A stretch of 64,000 nt of DNA from Kiloniella laminariae (GTDB taxonomy: Bacteria; Pseudomonadota; Alphaproteobacteria; Kiloniellales; Kiloniellaceae). The position numbers were made by a program, and so were the translations under genes. The notes under the pieces are model-generated. The model saw only the letters and a list, made by a program, of their open reading frames with translations. It made no database searches and was not told the origin of the DNA. Positions 27,077 through 36,561 of this stretch are shown one piece after another. How positions within the stretch are numbered: position 1 is the first letter of the stretch; each line of letters starts with the position of its first letter. The stretch spans positions 831,860-895,859 of the forward strand of contig NZ_JAPWGY010000002.1 in NCBI RefSeq assembly GCF_027214005.1, read 5' to 3'.

Positions 27077-27234
27077 AAAAGTCCTCTCGTTCCGTCGTGA
27101 GACGGTCAGCAAAAATAGATTTGGTTGCCCTATAAACGTATGAGCCCTTTGGCAAAAACAAGATAAAAAAGTTCAGGCCAAGGGGAAAACAATGCTACTA
27201 AGGCTAAGATACAGGCAAAAGGCTATCAGGGACA

Positions 27235-29043
27235 ATGCAGCAACTAAAAACAATGCCTAAGGCAAAAAACCTCGTCAGTCTCTTCTATGAGCAGGCAAAG
27301 GAACGGGGAGACACACCTTTTCTCTGGTTCAAGGATAACAAGGTTTACACGCCAGTCAGCTGGACAGAAACCGCAAGGCGGGTATCAGCCCTGGCCCATA
27401 ACCTGAAAATGCTGGGACTGGAAAAAGGAGAACGGGTCGTTCTGGTCTCGGAAAACAGACCAGAATGGTTTATCGCCGATCTGGCTATCATGGCTGCTGG
27501 TGGTATCACTGTTCCGGCCTATACCACCAACAATACCCTCGACCATCAGTATATCCTCGGCCATTCCGGTGCTGCGGGCATCATCGTCTCGACTTCGGCC
27601 CTGGCCCAAAAAGCCATCCCAGCTGCCATTGATGCTTCGGAATGTCGCTGGGTTATTGGTATGGAACGTTTCGGCCAGGGGCAGGAAAGTGCCCTGCCCA
27701 TCCACAGTTGGGACAAGCTGGTTTCTGAAGTGGACCCACAGAATGATAACACCCCTGATATAATCAATGAGCTGAACAGAACAGATCAAGCCTGTATTAT
27801 TTACACCTCCGGTACTGGCGGAGCTCCCAAAGGCGTCATGCTGAGCCATGGCGCAATCCTTTGCAACTGTGAAGGTGCCTGGGATGTTCTTGAAGATCTG
27901 GGGCTGGGCGAAGAAGTCTTCCTGTCATTTCTTCCCCTTTCCCACGCCTATGAACACAGCGCCGGACAGTTTTTTCCACTGCTGCTTGGTGCCCAGATAT
28001 ATTACGGAGAAGGGGCAGAACACCTGCTGCGTAATCTTGCCGAAGCCAAACCGACCATCATGACGGCAGTCCCCCGGCTTTACGAAACCATGCATATCCG
28101 GATCACGCGCGGCCTGGAAAAAGAGAAACCTCTCAAACAGAAGCTCTTCTACAAAGCCGAGGCACTGGGGCGCAAAAAATACCATAATCCAGGCTCGCTA
28201 TCGGCACTCGAAAGGTTGCTTGATCCGGTACTGGAAAAACTCGTTCGTGACAAATTGCGTCAGCGCTTCGGTGGTCGGTTAAAAGCAATGGTTTCCGGTG
28301 GCGCTGCTCTGAATGAAGACATCGGTCTGTTTTTCCACGCTCTTGGCCTCCCTGTCCTTCAGGGTTACGGTCAGACCGAAGCGGCCCCTGTCGTTGCGGT
28401 AAACCGCCCCGGGAAAATCGACATGGCTACGGTCGGCACTCCCCTCAAAGGCGTTCAGGTCAAGATCGGGGAGGAAAATGAAATTCTGGTTTCAGGTGAA
28501 CTGTTGATGTCCGGCTACTGGAAAGACCCTCGCAACACGGCAGCAACAATCAAGGATGGCTGGCTACACACTGGTGATATCGGAGAATTTGATTCAGAAG
28601 GCCGTCTCAAGATTACTGATCGAAAAAAAGACATCATCGTTCTTTCGGGCGGCGATAACGTTTCACCAGCTAGAATTGAAAGCCTGCTGACCCTTCACTC
28701 TACAATTAATCAGGCCATGGTTTACGGCAACAAACGGGCGCATCTTGTCGCCATCATTGTACCCGATGAAGACTTTCTCGATCGCTGGGGTGAAGCCAAC
28801 AAGATTCCCGGTGTTCTGGCATCGGTTTATGACAACGCATCTTTGAAGATCTCCATCGCCAAAGCGATTGACCAGGTCAACCGACAGCTTTCGTCGCTAG
28901 AAAAAATCAGAAAATTTGTCGTGGCTCGTGAAGCCTTCACCATCGACAATGCCATGATGACGCCGACATTAAAAATTCGCCGGCACAAAATAATTGAAAC
29001 CTATGCTGAGGAAATCGAAGGGCTATATCGCAAGTCTCTTTGA
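27235..29043 (+). CDS. Long-chain acyl-CoA synthetase (AMP-forming)
   Basis: The 602-residue ligase activates fatty acids. The AMP-binding motif IIYTSGTGGAPKGVMLSHG lies near residues 185-203; LQGYGQTEAAPVVAVNRPG near 378 and TGDIGEFDSEGRLKITDRKKDIIVLSGG near 445-472 are typical of FACL/FadD15-type long-chain enzymes, and the C-terminal domain carries the LSSLEKIRKFVV segment. AGGGAC precedes the ATG. A second acyl ligase domain is encoded at 31043-34474 in the same direction, on the far side of the BCCT gene. Chain-length preference is not predictable here. Confidence 0.9.
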   Translation: MQQLKTMPKAKNLVSLFYEQAKERGDTPFLWFKDNKVYTPVSWTETARRVSALAHNLKMLGLEKGERVVLVSENRPEWFIADLAIMAAGGITVPAYTTNNTLDHQYILGHSGAAGIIVSTSALAQKAIPAAIDASECRWVIGMERFGQGQESALPIHSWDKLVSEVDPQNDNTPDIINELNRTDQACIIYTSGTGGAPKGVMLSHGAILCNCEGAWDVLEDLGLGEEVFLSFLPLSHAYEHSAGQFFPLLLGAQIYYGEGAEHLLRNLAEAKPTIMTAVPRLYETMHIRITRGLEKEKPLKQKLFYKAEALGRKKYHNPGSLSALERLLDPVLEKLVRDKLRQRFGGRLKAMVSGGAALNEDIGLFFHALGLPVLQGYGQTEAAPVVAVNRPGKIDMATVGTPLKGVQVKIGEENEILVSGELLMSGYWKDPRNTAATIKDGWLHTGDIGEFDSEGRLKITDRKKDIIVLSGGDNVSPARIESLLTLHSTINQAMVYGNKRAHLVAIIVPDEDFLDRWGEANKIPGVLASVYDNASLKISIAKAIDQVNRQLSSLEKIRKFVVAREAFTIDNAMMTPTLKIRRHKIIETYAEEIEGLYRKSL

Positions 29044-29059
29044 AACCAAACCCCAGATA

Positions 29060-29089
29060 AAAACGGCTCCGAAAAATCGGAGCCGTTTT
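29060..29089. terminator. Bidirectional terminator
   Basis: AAAACGGCTCCGA (29060-29072) pairs perfectly with 29077-29089 around AAAA, flanked by A and T runs. It separates the convergent acyl-CoA synthetase and BCCT transporter genes. Confidence 0.9.
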
Positions 29090-29094
29090 CGTTT

Positions 29095-30714
29095 CTAGCG
29101 CCCGTCCAGACTGCCCCGGACTTTTTCGCCACTCAGGGCATAGGCTTGCCCCAGGTCCTCTTGCCGAAGCGCCTTGACCAGGCCAATCATCATAAAAATC
29201 ATAATGATTGAAAATGGGAGTGCCGCAGCGATTGCCGCTGCCTGCAAGGCCTCGAGCCCACCGACATACAACAGGGCCGCGGCAACGAAGCCTTCACCAA
29301 GACCCCAGATCACACGGTGAACTGTTGGCGGTTCTTCATCACCCATCGACAAAAGGGTGTTCACCACCAGCGTCCCCGAGTCTGAAGAAGTAATAAAGTA
29401 GGTCGCGATCAACAGCGTTGCGACGATGGAAGCAAGCGTGCCGATAAAACCTGCATTCATCTTGTCAATCGTCACATAGAGTGCTGATGTCAGATCTGCG
29501 CCCACGGCTTCAACAATCCCGCCGTCTCCGAAGAGTTCGATATGCAAGGCTGTACCACCAAAGGCTGTCAACCAGACTGCCCCAAGCAATGTCGGCACCA
29601 GCAGAACCCCGAGGATAAATTCCCGAATGGTCCGTCCACGGGAAATCCGCGCGATGAACATGCCAACAAATGGTGCCCAGGAAATCCACCAGCCCCAATA
29701 GAAAGCCGTCCAGCCGCCCTGCCATTTGCTGGTTTCATCATTGGCATTGGTCCAGAGACTGAGCGGCACCACTTGCCCCAGGTAATCCCCGATATTCTGC
29801 AAGAAAGCACCCAGCAGATACCGCGTGGGACCAAAGGCAAAGAAAAAGGCCAGGATGGCGATGGAAAGCCAGAGATTGACTTCAGACAAGATCTTGACGC
29901 CCCGCCCGACACCGGAAACCACAGATACAGTTGCCAATGTTGAGACCACAGCAATCAGCAGCATCATAGCGGCAAGAGCAGGCTCAACCTTGGTAACTCC
30001 ATCCACAACGGTTTCTGTAATCCAGAAAGACCAGCCTGTGATTTCATAAAGCCCGGTGGCCATCTGTTGCACACCAAGCCCCAAAGATGTAGCGACACCA
30101 AACACCGTGCCGTAGACCGCCAGCAAATCAGCAATATGCCCCAAGGGACCATAGATCCGCTCCCCGATCAGGGGGTATAGCGATGAACGGATCGTCAAGG
30201 GCAGGTCTTTTCGATAGGCAAAGTAAGCCAGTGTCAATCCTACGATGACGTAGATCGCCCAGGGATGTAGCCCCCAGTGAAACAGGGTAATGCGCATGGC
30301 GACTTGTGCCGCTTCTGGAGATTGCGACATTTCCGCTGTAATAAAGGGGTTGGACTGGAAGTGATAGATCGGCTCGGCAATTGACCAGAACACCAGACCA
30401 ATTCCCATGCCTGCACCAAATAGCATGGCAAACCATGAGAAATAGCTGAATTCGGGGCGGTCACTATCCTTGCCCAGACGTAAGTTCCCGTATCGGCTGA
30501 ACAAAAGCCATACGACAAAGAACAGAAAACAGGCAACAATGCCCAGATAGTACCATTTCATGGTACCGACGAGGAAACTGTTGATCCCCGTAAAAAAATC
30601 TCCCACATCCTTGGTGGCGACAAACGCCAGAATAACCAAGGCGAAGACCAGGAACTTCGACCAGATTGCCATGGTCGGGTTCAGGCCTTTTAAGAAGCCT
30701 GACTTGGCTCTCAT
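29095..30714 (-). CDS. BCCT family betaine/choline/carnitine transporter
   Basis: The 539-residue secondary transporter has twelve predicted membrane helices and the BCCT signatures GMGIGLVFWSIAEPIYHF (about 90-107) and the central WTAFYWGWWISWAPFVGMFIARISRGR (about 334-360), whose tryptophans form the binding site for trimethylammonium compounds. BCCT proteins import osmoprotectants such as glycine betaine, choline, carnitine or DMSP, driven by Na or H. The start at 30714 follows GAGGGAGG; the longer frame begins with TTG inside that ribosome site. The 328 bp upstream hold the divergent promoter of the acyltransferase fusion. Confidence 0.93.
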   Translation of the reverse strand: MRAKSGFLKGLNPTMAIWSKFLVFALVILAFVATKDVGDFFTGINSFLVGTMKWYYLGIVACFLFFVVWLLFSRYGNLRLGKDSDRPEFSYFSWFAMLFGAGMGIGLVFWSIAEPIYHFQSNPFITAEMSQSPEAAQVAMRITLFHWGLHPWAIYVIVGLTLAYFAYRKDLPLTIRSSLYPLIGERIYGPLGHIADLLAVYGTVFGVATSLGLGVQQMATGLYEITGWSFWITETVVDGVTKVEPALAAMMLLIAVVSTLATVSVVSGVGRGVKILSEVNLWLSIAILAFFFAFGPTRYLLGAFLQNIGDYLGQVVPLSLWTNANDETSKWQGGWTAFYWGWWISWAPFVGMFIARISRGRTIREFILGVLLVPTLLGAVWLTAFGGTALHIELFGDGGIVEAVGADLTSALYVTIDKMNAGFIGTLASIVATLLIATYFITSSDSGTLVVNTLLSMGDEEPPTVHRVIWGLGEGFVAAALLYVGGLEALQAAAIAAALPFSIIMIFMMIGLVKALRQEDLGQAYALSGEKVRGSLDGR

Positions 30715-30909
30715 TATTATACCCTCCCTCAAATGGCCCGGATTGGGCCAAGGATATAATGGCGATGCAGGCAGATTTCTTATGATGATTTACGACGCCC
30801 TAGCTGTCATTCCCGACCCGAATGTCACTTTTATCGTTTTCTGGTCGCATATGAACAAATAAGACAACTGCGACACGAAACCCGGATTACTTGGATCGAA
30901 GACCCGTGC

Positions 30910-30949
30910 TTGACAGAATGGATAAAAATCATATATGAGTGATTACTCA
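30910..30949 (+). promoter_or_regulatory. Promoter with overlapping palindromic operator
   Basis: TTGACA at 30910-30915 and TATATG at 30932-30937 (spacer 16) form a sigma70-type promoter about 94 bases before the fusion gene. The inverted repeat TGAGT-GATT-ACTCA (30936-30949) overlaps the -10 element and start region. TGAGTGA-type dyads are common operators of TetR-family repressors of lipid metabolism genes, so repression by such a protein, released by an acyl-CoA-like ligand, is inferred. No TetR gene is in the window. Confidence 0.6.
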
Positions 30950-31042
30950 CTTATTATGAAAAAAGAAAACCGATCAACCAGTTCCACTCACCCTGTCTTT
31001 AAGGCATGATGCCGACACAGGATATACCGGGGGAAGAAAGCC

Positions 31043-34000
31043 ATGTCGCAGGAAAACAACAATCTTTTACATCTCTTGAAGAGCAGGCGCTTCCTGCCGC
31101 TTTTCCTGACCCAGGCATTGGGAGCGCTGAACGACAACGTTTTCAAAAATGCTCTGGTCATCCTGATCACCTATCAGGTTGCCGCAAACACCGATACCAA
31201 TGCCCAGGTAATGGTTACCCTTGCCGCAGGCCTTTTCATCCTGCCCTTCTTTCTTTTCTCGGCCTTTGCCGGACAATTGGCAGACAAATATGAAAAATCC
31301 CGCCTGATCCGCATTATCAAACTCTGCGAGATCCCGATTATGGGTCTGGCCGCAGTAGGTTTCATCACCGAAGCGCCGAACTATCTGATGCTGGTTCTCT
31401 TTCTGATGGGCAGCCAGTCCACCTTTTTTGGCCCCTTGAAATACGGCATCCTTCCAGATCACATGGAGGAACAGGAACTGATCGGCGCCAATGGTCTGAT
31501 CGAAGCAGGAACCTTTCTCTCCATTCTCATCGGCACGATCATTGGCGGCATCGTAATCCTGTTCGACAACGGCAGTGTTGTGATCTCGGGTCTGATTATC
31601 TCCCTGGCTATCATCGGGGCCATCACATCCTATGGCATCCCCAAAGCCAAGGCTGGTGTCCCCGATCTGAAAATCAATCCGAACTTTGTCGGCGAGACCT
31701 GGAACCTGATCAAGCACAGTGCCGGAAACCGTCCGGTATTTTTATCAATCCTTGGCATTTCCTGGTTCTGGCTGATCGGAGCCACCTTTCTCACCCAGTT
31801 TCCAAATTTTGCCAAAGTCGTCATTGGCGGCGATGAGTACATCGTCACCCTGTTCCTGACGGTATTTTCTGTCGGGATCGCGATTGGTTCCCTGCTGTGC
31901 AACAAGCTTTTAAAGGGCGAGATCTCGGCACGTTATGTTCCCTTCGGTGCGATTGGTCTTTCGCTTTTTACCTTTGATCTCTTTGCTGCCAGTTCCGGAA
32001 TTGCTCCTGCCCACACCGCCCTGATCGGTCTGGAAGAGTTTTTTACCAGCCCCATGCGATTGCGGGTCCTGGTAGATCTTCTCCTGATTTCCATCAGTGG
32101 CGGTATCTATATTGTCCCCCTTTATGCCATCCTCCAGAGCGAGAGTCAGGAGAGTCACCGCGCCAGGAATGTTGCCAGCAATAATATCCTCAACTCCCTC
32201 TTTATGGTTGCCTCGGCAATCGTCACTCTTGGTCTCTTCAGCATGGGAGTGAACATTCCCCAGGTTTTTCTGATTATCGGCCTGCTCAATCTGCCGATCG
32301 TATTCTACATCTGTACCTTGCTGCCTGAAGCCCCGATGAAACTGCTGTTCCGCATCCTGTTAAAACTCTGCTTCCGGGTTGAGGTCAAAGGGATCGAGAA
32401 CATGGATGATCTCGGCCCCAAAGCCGTGATTGTGGTCAACCACGTCTCCTTCCTCGATGGAATTCTGCTTGCCTCCTTCCTGCCTGGACGCTCAACCTTT
32501 GCCATAGATACCCATGTTGCCCAGCGCTGGTGGGTCAAACCTTTCCTCGCCGTGGTTGATGCCTATCCCATCGACCCGACCAACCCCATGGCAACAAAAA
32601 CCATGATCCGGGTGGTAAAAGACGGCAAACGCTGTGTCATTTTTCCTGAAGGAAGGATTACGGTCACAGGCGGTATGATGAAGATCTATGAAGGTCCTGG
32701 CATGATCGCGGATCATGCCGATGCGCCCTTGCTACCCGTACATATCGAAGGCGCCCAGTACAGCACCTTTTCTCGCCTGAAAGGAAAAGTCCGTCGCCGC
32801 TGGTTCCCCAAAATCACAATTACTGTGCATCCACCGCGTCGGATTACTGTGGATCAGGAAGTCAAAGGCCGGGATCGCCGCGCCGCCATTGGCCGCGAGC
32901 TGCACGATATCATGAGCGAAACCGCTTTTGTTTCAAGCCACCTAAGTGGCGGCCTGTTCAATGCCCTGCTTGATGCCCGCGACATTCACGGTGGTGACTG
33001 CAAAGTTGTCGAAGATGTTGAACGCCGTCCGCTCAATTATGACAGGCTGATCGCCGCAAGCTTTGTCCTTGGTAAGAAGTTTGCCAGCTTCACCAGCCAT
33101 CAGGAAATTGTCGGTTTGCTCCTGCCCAATTCCTGCGCCACCACAGCCGCCTTTTTTGCCTTGCAATCCCAGGGTCGGATTGCCGCCATGCTCAACTTCA
33201 CCATGGGCGAAAAAAATCTGCTGTCCTGCTGTAGTACAGGCAAGATCAAGACCATTATTACCTCGCGCCGTTTTATCGAACTTGGACGCCTTGACCAGTT
33301 GGCAGAAGCGCTGGAAACCCGGTGTAAGCTGGTCTATCTCGAAGATATCAAACAGGAGGTTACCCTTCTGGACAAGCTGACTGGTGCAATCAAAGGAACT
33401 TTCGCCCGCCTGGTGCACCGCAAGCTTGCTCCGTCTTTTGATGATGCCGCCGTCGTCCTCTTTACTTCTGGTTCAGAAGGTGTGCCCAAGGGCGTTATGC
33501 TCAGCCATGGCAACCTCCTGTCCAACCGTCATCAGCTTGCCTCGGTGATCGATTTCAATTCCACCGATACGGTTTTCAATGCCCTGCCGGTCTTCCATTC
33601 CTTTGGCCTGACGGGCGGGCTGATCCTGCCGGTCCTGTCCGGGATCAAAAGCTTCCTCTATCCCTCGCCGTTGCATTACCGGATTGTTCCTGCACTGGTC
33701 TATGACTGTAACGCCACCATTATATTTGGGACCGATACCTTCTTGTCCGGTTATGCCCGCGTCGCCCACCCCTATGACTTTTACTCAATCCGCTACATCT
33801 TCGCCGGTGCAGAAAAGGTCAAGGAAAGCACCCGTAAAACCTGGGCAGACAAATTCGGGCTGCGCATTCTCGAAGGCTATGGCGCGACAGAAACCTCACC
33901 AGTGCTTTCAACCAACACCCCGCTTCAGTTCAAAGCCGGAACTGTCGGACGGTTCCTGCCCGGATTGGAAATCCGTCTTGAAGAAGTGCCCGGCATAACA

Positions 34001-34474
34001 GACGGCAGACGGCTTTTTGTAAAAGGCCCCAATATCATGAAGGGTTATCTGCGCTCTGATGCCCCCGGCGAACTCCAGCCCCCTGAGGATGGATGGTACG
34101 ATACCGGGGATATTGTCGCACTGGACGAAGATGATTTCATCTCAATCAAGGGTCGGGCCAAGCGCTTTGCCAAAATTGCGGGTGAAATGGTTTCCCTTAC
34201 CGCAGCAGAAGATCTCGCCAGCAAGATCTGGCCCGGCTTCCAGCACGCCGTCATCACCCGTCCGGATGCGCGCAAAGGGGAACAGTTGATCCTCGCCACC
34301 GATTGCCCGAAGGCAACAAGGTCCATCCTGCTTGCCATGGCACAGGAACAGGGCATCAGCGAACTGATGATACCGCGTGAAGTCGAAATCCTCGACAAGC
34401 TGCCTGTTCTGGGAACTGGCAAAACAGACTATCAGAGTCTGCAGCAACAACTGGTTTCCGAAACAGCAAGCTGA
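31043..34474 (+). CDS. LplT-Aas-type fusion: MFS transporter, acyltransferase, acyl-ACP ligase
   Basis: The 1143-residue protein joins three domains. Residues about 1-410 form a major-facilitator transporter of the lysophospholipid flippase (LplT) type (start: LTQALGALNDNVFKNAL). Residues about 440-620 form a PlsC-type acyltransferase with NHVSFLD near 466 and FPEGR near 533. Residues about 650-1143 form an AMP-binding acyl-ACP synthetase with LFTSGSEGVPKGVMLSHG near 806. In E. coli, LplT imports lysophospholipid and Aas (2-acyl-GPE acyltransferase plus acyl-ACP synthetase) re-acylates it; here all steps are in one chain. The operator-bearing promoter suggests lipid-responsive control. Confidence 0.92.
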   Translation: MSQENNNLLHLLKSRRFLPLFLTQALGALNDNVFKNALVILITYQVAANTDTNAQVMVTLAAGLFILPFFLFSAFAGQLADKYEKSRLIRIIKLCEIPIMGLAAVGFITEAPNYLMLVLFLMGSQSTFFGPLKYGILPDHMEEQELIGANGLIEAGTFLSILIGTIIGGIVILFDNGSVVISGLIISLAIIGAITSYGIPKAKAGVPDLKINPNFVGETWNLIKHSAGNRPVFLSILGISWFWLIGATFLTQFPNFAKVVIGGDEYIVTLFLTVFSVGIAIGSLLCNKLLKGEISARYVPFGAIGLSLFTFDLFAASSGIAPAHTALIGLEEFFTSPMRLRVLVDLLLISISGGIYIVPLYAILQSESQESHRARNVASNNILNSLFMVASAIVTLGLFSMGVNIPQVFLIIGLLNLPIVFYICTLLPEAPMKLLFRILLKLCFRVEVKGIENMDDLGPKAVIVVNHVSFLDGILLASFLPGRSTFAIDTHVAQRWWVKPFLAVVDAYPIDPTNPMATKTMIRVVKDGKRCVIFPEGRITVTGGMMKIYEGPGMIADHADAPLLPVHIEGAQYSTFSRLKGKVRRRWFPKITITVHPPRRITVDQEVKGRDRRAAIGRELHDIMSETAFVSSHLSGGLFNALLDARDIHGGDCKVVEDVERRPLNYDRLIAASFVLGKKFASFTSHQEIVGLLLPNSCATTAAFFALQSQGRIAAMLNFTMGEKNLLSCCSTGKIKTIITSRRFIELGRLDQLAEALETRCKLVYLEDIKQEVTLLDKLTGAIKGTFARLVHRKLAPSFDDAAVVLFTSGSEGVPKGVMLSHGNLLSNRHQLASVIDFNSTDTVFNALPVFHSFGLTGGLILPVLSGIKSFLYPSPLHYRIVPALVYDCNATIIFGTDTFLSGYARVAHPYDFYSIRYIFAGAEKVKESTRKTWADKFGLRILEGYGATETSPVLSTNTPLQFKAGTVGRFLPGLEIRLEEVPGITDGRRLFVKGPNIMKGYLRSDAPGELQPPEDGWYDTGDIVALDEDDFISIKGRAKRFAKIAGEMVSLTAAEDLASKIWPGFQHAVITRPDARKGEQLILATDCPKATRSILLAMAQEQGISELMIPREVEILDKLPVLGTGKTDYQSLQQQLVSETAS

Positions 34475-34488
34475 GCTTCACAACCAAA

Positions 34489-34524
34489 CAAGAAAGGGCC
34501 GTCGCGAACGACGGCCCTTTCTTG
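34489..34524. terminator. Bidirectional terminator
   Basis: A perfect 16-bp stem (34489-34504 with 34509-34524) with a CGAA loop lies between the fusion gene and convergent gapR. Each arm ends in an A/T-rich segment. Confidence 0.9.
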
Positions 34525-34553
34525 TTAAATGCGTAACGGCTGGGACCTATTGA

Positions 34554-34886
34554 TCACCCCATACCGAGGGCATGTTTATAGACCTCGATCAGCTCTTCTT
34601 GTTCCATGCGTTCCTGGGTTTCCAGTTTCCGCAGGGAGACAATCTTGCGCATGATCTTGGTATCAAAGCCCAGAGATTTGGATTCGGCATAGATTTCCTT
34701 GATGTCGTCGGAAAGGCCTTTTTTCTCTTCTTCCAGACGTTCGATCCGCTCGATAAAACCACGCAGGCGATCTGCAGTCACACCGGCGATTTCCCCAGGC
34801 ACTGGCGCGGCGTCTGAATTGCTGACATCGCTGTCAAAGCTGTTGTCAGAAACGTCTTCATCAAAATCGGATTCAAAATCGCTCAT
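34554..34886 (-). CDS. gapR: GapR family nucleoid-associated protein (DUF2312)
   Basis: The 110-residue protein has an acidic, Ser/Asp-rich N-terminus (1-35) and the DUF2312 core: [39 protein letters not shown] and [23 protein letters not shown]. GapR forms a tetrameric clamp that recognises overtwisted DNA and is essential for normal cell cycle in Caulobacter. The long acidic leader is unusual compared with the roughly 80-90-residue form. The start at 34886 follows AAGGGA; TTG 34892 lies between. Confidence 0.92.
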   Translation of the reverse strand: MSDFESDFDEDVSDNSFDSDVSNSDAAPVPGEIAGVTADRLRGFIERIERLEEEKKGLSDDIKEIYAESKSLGFDTKIMRKIVSLRKLETQERMEQEELIEVYKHALGMG

Positions 34887-35041
34887 GCACAAGATCCCTT
34901 GTCATACATTCTGGAGATATAAGTTGAGGCGGAAATTACCCGTCTGATCCCCACTTGGCAATGCCTGAGAAGATCACCCGGCCTCTATTTCACGAAGAGA
35001 ACACAGGAAGCTGTAACCAAGTCCCTGATAGCAAGAGCAGA

Positions 35042-35338
35042 TCAGTGCGAAGGTTTATTTTTTTCGAAAGCCGCGATTTGTTCGCTCGAGGCTTCCTTCT
35101 GATGCAATTTTTTCCAGTCGTCATAGGGCATACCATAAACCCGTTCACGAGCCTGATCGTAATTTACGGCTTCACCTTTTTCTTCAGCAGCGGCCATAAA
35201 CCATTTGGACAAGCAGTTCCGGCAAAACCCGGCCAGATTCATCATATCAATATTCTGAACATCGCTACGCTCTTGCAGGTGCGCGACCAGACGCCGGAAG
35301 GCCGCGGCTTCCAGTTCCAGCTCGGTTTGTTTATCCAT
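35042..35338 (-). CDS. DUF1244 family protein
   Basis: The 98-residue protein matches DUF1244: AAAFRRLVAHLQERSDVQNIDMMNLAGFCRNCLSKW, with the conserved Cys pair in GFCRNCL, then YDQARERVYGMPYDDWK. The family is small, helical and of unknown function; the FCxxC pattern hints at metal or redox chemistry, an inference only. The start at 35338 follows GAGGGAA and fits the family; an upstream in-frame ATG at 35365 adds nine residues. It is 86 bases downstream of the carboxylate-amine ligase gene on the same strand. Confidence 0.85.
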   Translation of the reverse strand: MDKQTELELEAAAFRRLVAHLQERSDVQNIDMMNLAGFCRNCLSKWFMAAAEEKGEAVNYDQARERVYGMPYDDWKKLHQKEASSEQIAAFEKNKPSH

Positions 35339-35424
35339 TGTGTCTATTCCCTCTTTCCTGCACAAAACAAGCCTGGCGGCTCTCCAGGGGAAAGCCGCTT
35401 GATTTTTATCTTTCCTGTCCTGTT

Positions 35425-36561
35425 CTACAGCCCGGAAAGTGTTTCATCAATCAGGAAGTCGACCACTTTACACAAGGCTTTTTCCCTGGTGTCTCCAGCC
35501 GTCAAAGCCCTGTCAAAGACAGCAACCTGCTGATGCGCGCTGGACCCGCGTGAGAGAATGGTCCGGGCATGGAACAGTTCATCACGGCACCCCAAGGCCA
35601 CGGCATGTTCCTCCAGCATTCCCAGAAGCTCTTCAAGCAGTTCGCTGTAAGGGACAACCTCCCCCCGGCCAAGATCGATCAATCCTTCATCCGTGCCATA
35701 GCGCTGTGCCCGCCAGCGGTTTTCATCAATCAAAAGATTACTATAGACCCGCCAGCGCTGGTTTTTCCGCTTGAGGGTATATAGCAGACGCAAAAGACTT
35801 GCATAAAAGGCCGCAACACAAAGTGTGTCTTTGAGGTTGGTGCAGCTGTCAGCAATCCGCATTTCCAGTGTGGGGAAGCGTACCGATGGTCGAACATCCC
35901 ACCAGACCATACTGGCATCCTGGATAATTCCGGCATTGACCATAATATCCAGATTTCGCTGGTACTCACCATAGCTGTCAAAGCGCTCTGGCAAACCTGA
36001 TCTTGGCAACTCCTTGAACACCGACAAGCGATAGGACTTCAGGCCGGTGTTCTGACCATGCCAGAAAGGCGAGGAAGTGGTCAGGGCCAGAATGTGCGGC
36101 AGGAAATAGCTGACCTGTCCCATCAGGTCATTGCGCAGTTCATCATCGTCCAGACCAACGTGCACATGCATGCCACAAATGAGCAGACGCCGGACAACAC
36201 CCTGCATTTTTTCGGCAAAAGCATCATAACGTTGCCGTGGTGTGTGTTTTTGCTCAGCCCAGGTCGCAAAGGGGTGGGTCGAGGCAGAGATAATAGCCAG
36301 ACCATACCCTGCACAGATTTCTGCCAGGATCAAGCGTAGCTCAGCCAACTCCTTGGCAGCAGCTGTAATCCCCTTACACTTTGATGTACCGATTTCAATC
36401 TGGCACTGCATAAACTCGTGCGAGACCCGGGAGCCCAGTCGATCTTTGCATTTTTCCATCAACTCCTTGGGAGGTTCTCTGACAAGGTCACGTGTTACCT
36501 TGTCAACCACCCAGTATTCTTCTTCGATACCAATGGAAAAGCTCGGATCTTTTTGGCTCAT
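35425..36561 (-). CDS. Carboxylate-amine ligase (YbdK / GCS2 family)
   Basis: The 378-residue ATP-dependent ligase belongs to the glutamate-cysteine-ligase-type 2 family. Visible motifs are GIEEEYWVVD (11-20, the nucleotide/metal-binding glutamates), ICGMHVHVGLDDDE near residue 130 and LEMRIADSCTNL near 235. E. coli YbdK has weak glutamate-cysteine ligase activity; the natural substrate is generally unknown. Its ATG overlaps the stop of the N-formylglutamate amidohydrolase gene by four bases (ATGA), so the two are translationally coupled, pointing to a common pathway around a glutamyl compound. Confidence 0.88.
   Translation of the reverse strand: MSQKDPSFSIGIEEEYWVVDKVTRDLVREPPKELMEKCKDRLGSRVSHEFMQCQIEIGTSKCKGITAAAKELAELRLILAEICAGYGLAIISASTHPFATWAEQKHTPRQRYDAFAEKMQGVVRRLLICGMHVHVGLDDDELRNDLMGQVSYFLPHILALTTSSPFWHGQNTGLKSYRLSVFKELPRSGLPERFDSYGEYQRNLDIMVNAGIIQDASMVWWDVRPSVRFPTLEMRIADSCTNLKDTLCVAAFYASLLRLLYTLKRKNQRWRVYSNLLIDENRWRAQRYGTDEGLIDLGRGEVVPYSELLEELLGMLEEHAVALGCRDELFHARTILSRGSSAHQQVAVFDRALTAGDTREKALCKVVDFLIDETLSGL

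Noticed and set aside
31067-31717. 216-codon antisense frame within the LplT-Aas fusion gene
   Set aside because: It is a shadow of the clearly coding plus-strand frame.
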